A stretch of 64,000 nt of DNA. It comes from Nothopassalora personata. Its lineage: Eukaryota > Ascomycota > Dothideomycetes > Mycosphaerellales > Mycosphaerellaceae. This document shows positions 59,680 to 64,000 of this stretch, piece after piece. Position 1 is the first letter of the stretch. Every line of letters begins with the position of its first letter. The notes under the pieces are model-generated. The model was not told the DNA's origin. It saw only the letters and a list, made by a program, of their open reading frames with translations, and did no database searches. The translations under genes were made by a program, and so were the position numbers. The DNA is taken from the NCBI GenBank assembly GCA_033816765.1, contig CM066298.1, positions 682,001 through 746,000 on the forward strand, given 5' to 3'.

Positions 59680-62600
59680 ACGGACATAAGACTAGTGTTA
59701 TAATCGACTTAGGAGTAGCGGGGAATTTTATCTCCGAGTCTTTTATAAGAAGAAACGGGTTAGCTACCCTAAAGAAGAAATAGGGTTACGAGTTAATCGC
59801 GGTAAACGGATTATTGTTACCTAGCGTAGAATAGGAGACGACACTATTGCTACTAGCTATCTAACAGTACTACGAGAATATTACCTTAGATGTTACTAAC
59901 ATAGCTAGTTATAACATAGTATTAGGTATGCCTTAGTTAAGAAAGCACAATCCAGTAATTAACTAGAGAAGAGGAGTACTTACATTTAGGGAATGCGATT
60001 GCGTTATCGACATTTAGCCTACGTAGTAGTAGCGTTCACTAGTAGATAAGGTAAGGAAACAGCTAAACGAGATATAGCTTACGCCGAACAGAAGGATAGA
60101 AGAACTACCTTCGACCGGGATAAACACTAGCGTAGGGCCGCCGGGTTACGAAGTTACTAGAAGTGATAGAAGTAACGCACTATCGAAGAATACTAACATC
60201 TTAGAGTTAAGTATTCCTAAGGAGTATCGCAAGTAGTCGCGACTCTTTAAAGAGGAGAGAGGTAAAACCACCTTACCTAAGTACCGCCTATAGGATCATA
60301 AGATTAACATTTAGCTAGGGAAAGAGCCTCTATAGGGACCCCTATATTAAATGTCTAAGAAAGAGCTATAGACCCTACGAGAATGGCTAAAGGAGAAGCT
60401 AGCTAAAGGATAGATAAGAAGATCTACCTTAAGTGTAGGAACTCTATGCATGTTCGTTCTAAAAGCAAACGGGAAGTTACGACTCGTATAAGACTATAGG
60501 AAGTTAAACGAGATTACGATTAAGAACCGATACCCGCTACCTAACATCGAAGAAGCATAAGATAGATTAACCGGATCGGACTAGTACACGAAGATTAACC
60601 TACGAGATGCCTTCTATACTATACGAATAGTAGAAGGAGAAGAATAGAAAACCGCTTGTAGAATAAGATACGGACTCTACGAATTCTTAGTTATACTAAT
60701 AGGATTAACTAACGCACCCGCATCCTACTAGGACCTTGTTAATAAAACACTTAGAGACCTACTCGACGTATACGTTATCGCCTACATGGACGACATACTA
60801 GTCTACACGAAAGGATCCCTATAGGAGCACATAAAGCAAGTCTAGGACGTCTTCGAACGACTTACGCAGTTAGGATTCAAGATAGCACCCGAGAAATGCA
60901 AATTCTATAAGAAAGAAGTTAAATTCTTAGGCTTTATTATTAGTACTATAGGGATAACGATCGACCCTACGAAGACACAGTCAATTAGAGAATAGCTAGA
61001 ACTAAAGACAGTTAAGGATGTACAATCATTCCTTAGACTAGCGAACTACAACCGGAAATTCATTAAGGACTACGTAAAGATAGTAGCACTAATAACGATA
61101 CTTACGAGAAAAGACGTTACTTAGAAATAGGGAAAAGAACAGATTGAAGCATTTAAGAAACTTAAAGAACAATGCGCTTTAGCCCCTACGCTTCGACTAT
61201 TCGATAGTAGTAAGGAAGTCCACATCGAGACTAATACGTCTAATATAGTAATAGGCGCATGTCTAACATAGACACACGACGGGTAGAGACACCTAGTAGC
61301 CTATTACTCCCGGAAAATGACCACAGCGGAATAGAACTACGACATCTATAATAAAGAGCTTCTAGCCATTATTGCTACTATATAACATTAGAGAGTATAT
61401 GTCGAGGGCCTACCGAAGTTAACGATTCTTTCTAACTATAAGAATCTTACGTACTTCACGACGACGAAAGAACTTACCCGAAGGCAAGCCCGCTAGTCGG
61501 AGCTGCTAGGACAGTATAAGTTCGAAATTAAATATACTCTAGGACGAGAGAATGGCCGCGCCGACGCGCTAAGCCGAAGAAGCGACTACATAGAAGGAAA
61601 AGAACCAGTGCAACACAAAATATTAAAGACAAACCCCGACGGAAGTCTTAGTGCTAACATAAGAGAATTTAATAACATCGTACGGATATTAGGCGATAAG
61701 GACGAGCAATTCCCTATATCGTAAGGAAAATACTAGGTACTAAAGGATCGAGAAGAAGAATGCATACGACAACATTATAACGGACTAACTTATAGACACC
61801 CTAGAACTTCGAAAACAATAGACCTAATATAACGCAGTTTCTCATTCCTATAGATAAGACTTAAGGTGTTACGCTATATTAAACAATGCGTACACTACTA
61901 ACGGAATAAGGCTACGAGACATGTAAAATACGGTTACCTATAGTTTAGGACACTACCGACGAAACCATAGGACGAAGTTACAATAGACTTTATTACGAAA
62001 CTCCTACCGTTAAGAGATTAAGTTACGAAGTAACTATACGACATAATACTAGTTATAGTTAATAGACTTACGAAATACGTACACTTCATTCCTATATTAG
62101 AGACATATAATGTAGAGTAGCTCGGATACCTCGTACTAGATAGACTTATCCGATACCACGGATTCCCTTAAGCGTTTATAACGGATAGAGACAAGCTATT
62201 CACATTAAATTACTAGAAGACGCTTATAGGAACGATCGGAATTAAACATAAGCTATCTATAGCATATTATCCGGAAATAGACGGATAAACCGAGAGGATG
62301 AATTTAACGCTAGAACAATACCTACGACACTACATCAATTATGCATAAGACAACTAGGTTTCATTACTACTAATAGCGTAGATTGCACTAAATAACCACA
62401 AATTAGAGATAACTTTAACGACACCATTTTATGCGAACTTTAGTAAGGATCCTAACCTATTTAGAACACCTAGATCTTACCTATAAGCCGAAAGAGCAAT
62501 CGTGACGACGGATACTCTTAAGGAAGTGTATAAAGAAACACGTAAGGCGATCGAAGATGTATAACAAAAATTGTCTCGATAACGGTAGGACACGAGAAAA

Positions 62601-63000
62601 ATGGCACCTCTACTAAAAGAGGGGGATAAGGTCTATCTCCTTATAAAAAACTTAAGAACAAGAAGACAGACTAAGAAACTGGATCACGTTAAGGTCGGAC
62701 CATTTTTAATCGATAAAGTCGTAGGACTAGTTAACTATCGACTACGACTACTACTAGACGCTAAAATCCACCTAGTCTTCTACATCTCTAAGTTAGAACT
62801 AGTAGACGCCGAAACACCTTGCTAGGAGAGCTTCCATTTTGAGCCGGAAGCGGAAAACGAATTCGAAGTCGAAAGAATCCTAGATAAGAAAGGTCAGCGA
62901 TACCTTATTAAATAGAAAGGATACGACGAATTAGAAAATACCTAGGAACTAAAATAAAACCTACAAAACTGTTAGCAAAAAATCTAGGAATACTACAAAA
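59680..63000 (+). pseudogene. Element D pol remnant
   Basis: The frame differs from gag. Protease near 59.70 kb (VIIDLGVAGNFISES, Gly-Ala motif altered). Reverse transcriptase 60.44-60.95 kb (GKLRLV-DYRKLNEITIKNRY; GLTNAPASY; catalytic YMDDILVY near 60.79 kb, intact). RNase H near 61.22 kb (HIETNTSNIVIGACL, catalytic Asp now Asn). Integrase about 61.75-62.5 kb (TIDFITKLLPLRD, ITDRDKLFTLNY). The integrase tail 62601-62825 is open. Chromodomain near 62.86-62.98 kb (FEVERILDKKGQRYLIK-KGYDELENT). Stops are TAG/TAA only, with no frameshift across 3.3 kb. This is a chromovirus of the fungal Tf1/sushi type by layout. Confidence 0.9.
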
Positions 63001-63057
63001 CTAAAAAAAAACGGCTAGCTAACTAAGCTACCGATTAGCGACTAGTCGGCCGGGAAT

Positions 63058-63130
63058 AGCTAGAGTAGGAATCGAACCTACGACCTTAAGAGTATAGACA
63101 GCTTACGCTCTACTACTAAGCTACATAACT
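63058..63130 (-). tRNA. tRNA-like sequence of 73 nt inside element D
   Basis: Minus strand, 5' to 3': acceptor AGTTATG (63130-63124), TA, D stem GCTT/GAGC with a 7-nt loop, a 19-nt anticodon arm (TAAG pairs with CTTA, loop irregular), variable loop AGGTC, T arm GTAGG-TTCGATT-CCTAC (63081-63065, perfect 5-bp stem), acceptor TCTAGCT. One mismatch and two G-U pairs in the acceptor. Internal Pol III A box (63113-63123, TAGCTTAGTAG) and B box (63068-63078, GGTTCGATTCC). Amino-acid identity unclear. It is converging with pol and in the same direction as the antisense ORF. Confidence 0.7.
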
Positions 63131-63189
63131 AGGTTCAATAAGGGAAACGGAGAACTTACATAAACATATCTCCTACGAGAAACTAACAC

Positions 63190-63714
63190 CTATCTACTAG
63201 AGGGGCTAGCGCTCGAAGAAGCTACTACGGCTTCCTTAAGGGTCGGATATAACTAGAGGGCATTATCCGGAATTAGTAAAAGGTCCTCCTAGGAAGGAAT
63301 CGACATCTAGAAAACCCCCTCTAGTTCTTCGGAGCTACCTTTAGGAACGAGAAGATAGGACGAAGGCGCGGAAAAGGCATCGACATCTACGCTCGGTAAA
63401 CTACGAAGATCCTCGAAATCCTTCGCTATCGCCTTTTCCTCCCTGTCCTTAGTAACGCGTAGCTGTTTTCTAAGACGATGTATCTTTAACATCGCCTCTA
63501 TTACCTTCTCTTTAGCCTTATTAAGCTCTCGCTTTAGCTTTCGACGCTAGTTGCGAAGCCGCTCCTACTTAGTCTACGTGACAGTTACGTTACACTTAAT
63601 ACCCTTACGAACGCACTCCGAGTAACACCTAAAGCGCACATCTACTACGCAACGAGGACTCTTCTTTCCTTTAGGCACTCTAGCCTTCTAGTAACTAGAA
63701 TATAGGGATAGCAT
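63190..63714 (-). pseudogene. Antisense ORF of element D
   Basis: Minus-strand frame from ATG 63714 to a stop at 63190 (or beyond, as that TAG could be a mutated Trp), about 175 codons. Layout as in E: KARVPKGKKSPRCVVDVRFR, YSECVRKGIKCNVTVT (Cys positions suit a small zinc-binding motif), then KLKRELNKAKEKVIEAMLKI and HRLRKQLRVTKDREEKAI (coiled coil), DFEDLRSLPS, LLVPKGSSEELEGVF, Pro/Ser-rich end. The stretch 63492-63307 is free of stops. Same strand as the tRNA-like sequence. Function unknown; a nucleic-acid-binding accessory protein is a guess. Confidence 0.65.
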
Positions 63715-63858
63715 CTCGCGGCCCTCGGCTTTAATGCCTAGTACTTAACGTTCGCGGCGCTCCTAACGTGTTAGCCGCTCGCCGCTTATAGTAAAAGATA
63801 GGAACTTATAGGAGAAGAAAGAAAACTCGAGGACGAGTTTTAGTAGGAAGGGGGATAG

Positions 63859-64000
63859 TATTACGGTTCGGATGAAGACGGTGTAGGACGTAGTATAGGA
63901 GGAAGAATTAGAAGATAAGAACTAATCGCTAGGAAGAGGAAGGGACCCTACGTTCGGGTTACGTACACGACCGCGCGCTTAGTGTATAGTCGAACACGAC
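63859..64000 (+). repeat. Start of the 3' LTR of element D
   Basis: First 142 bp of the 3' LTR (TATTACGGTTCGG, RIP form of TGTTACGGTTCGG), aligned to 57134 onward; truncated by the window edge. Confidence 0.92.

Larger units (their letters stand above)
57134..64000 (+). mobile_element. Ty3/gypsy LTR retrotransposon D, nested in F, truncated by window end
   Basis: The 5' LTR is 57134-57562 (429 bp, TGTTACGG...ATAACA) and the 3' LTR starts at 63859 and runs off the edge. The layout is the same as E: gag, pol, a tRNA-like sequence and ORF on the minus strand, a polypurine tract (GTAGGAAGGGGGATAG, 63843-63858), then the LTR. It keeps clearly more CA/TG than E or A1, so it is probably the youngest full element here. 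The likely left target duplication is AGCGT (57129-57133); the right one is not visible. Confidence 0.92.

Overview
The window looks like a filamentous ascomycete chromosome, most likely a dothideomycete. The evidence is short GT-AG introns (47-124 bp) with CTRAC-like branch points, typical fungal gene families, and very strong repeat-induced point mutation (RIP) in the repeats. It has two halves: a gene-bearing part (1 to about 11.1 kb, normal composition) and a repeat desert (about 15.5 to 64 kb) in which CA and TG dinucleotides are almost absent, TA is abundant and CG is kept.

Gene-bearing part, left to right: end of a possible unknown gene (-); ELP6, a subunit of the tRNA-modifying Elongator complex (+); a seven-helix G-protein-coupled receptor in five exons (-); a large RBR-type E3 ubiquitin ligase with three N-terminal CCCH fingers (-); a wrecked tyrosinase pseudogene (+); RPN5, a 26S proteasome lid subunit (+). 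These are unlinked housekeeping and signalling functions, not a cluster. A Tc1/mariner element with TA duplication and 25-bp inverted repeats lies 100 bp past RPN5. Next come about 2.5 kb of non-RIPped DNA built of about nine diverged modules of roughly 275 bp, then an 18-G tract and an AT-rich border.

Repeat desert: a nest of Ty3/gypsy LTR retrotransposons, mostly resolvable by LTR pairs and target-site duplications (TSDs). Element A1 (198-bp LTR, from 16874, minus, running past the right edge) is the outer host. Inside it sit: element B (17177-44565, 382-bp LTRs, TSD CCCGC, minus), itself holding A2 (22616-29496, 198-bp LTRs, TSD CTTGT/CTTAT, minus) and C (30553-43163, 371-bp LTRs, TSD CTAGT, minus); element E (47572-54918, TSD ACTAG, plus); and an inverted E-type LTR, F (from 56911), split by element D (57134 to beyond 64000, plus). 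A 762-bp insertion free of RIP with a 13-bp TSD interrupts the left LTR of C.

The coding remnants are mostly frame-preserved and killed mainly by TAG/TAA stops, so gag, protease, reverse transcriptase, RNase H, integrase and chromodomains can still be read. The least expected contents are: an antisense ORF with a cysteine motif and coiled coil in B, D and E; a tRNA-like sequence antisense to pol in D and E; a perfect 24-bp palindrome at the two ORF junctions of C, with near copies in its LTRs; a long unrecognised third ORF in C; and the tandem module array at 12.8-15.3 kb.
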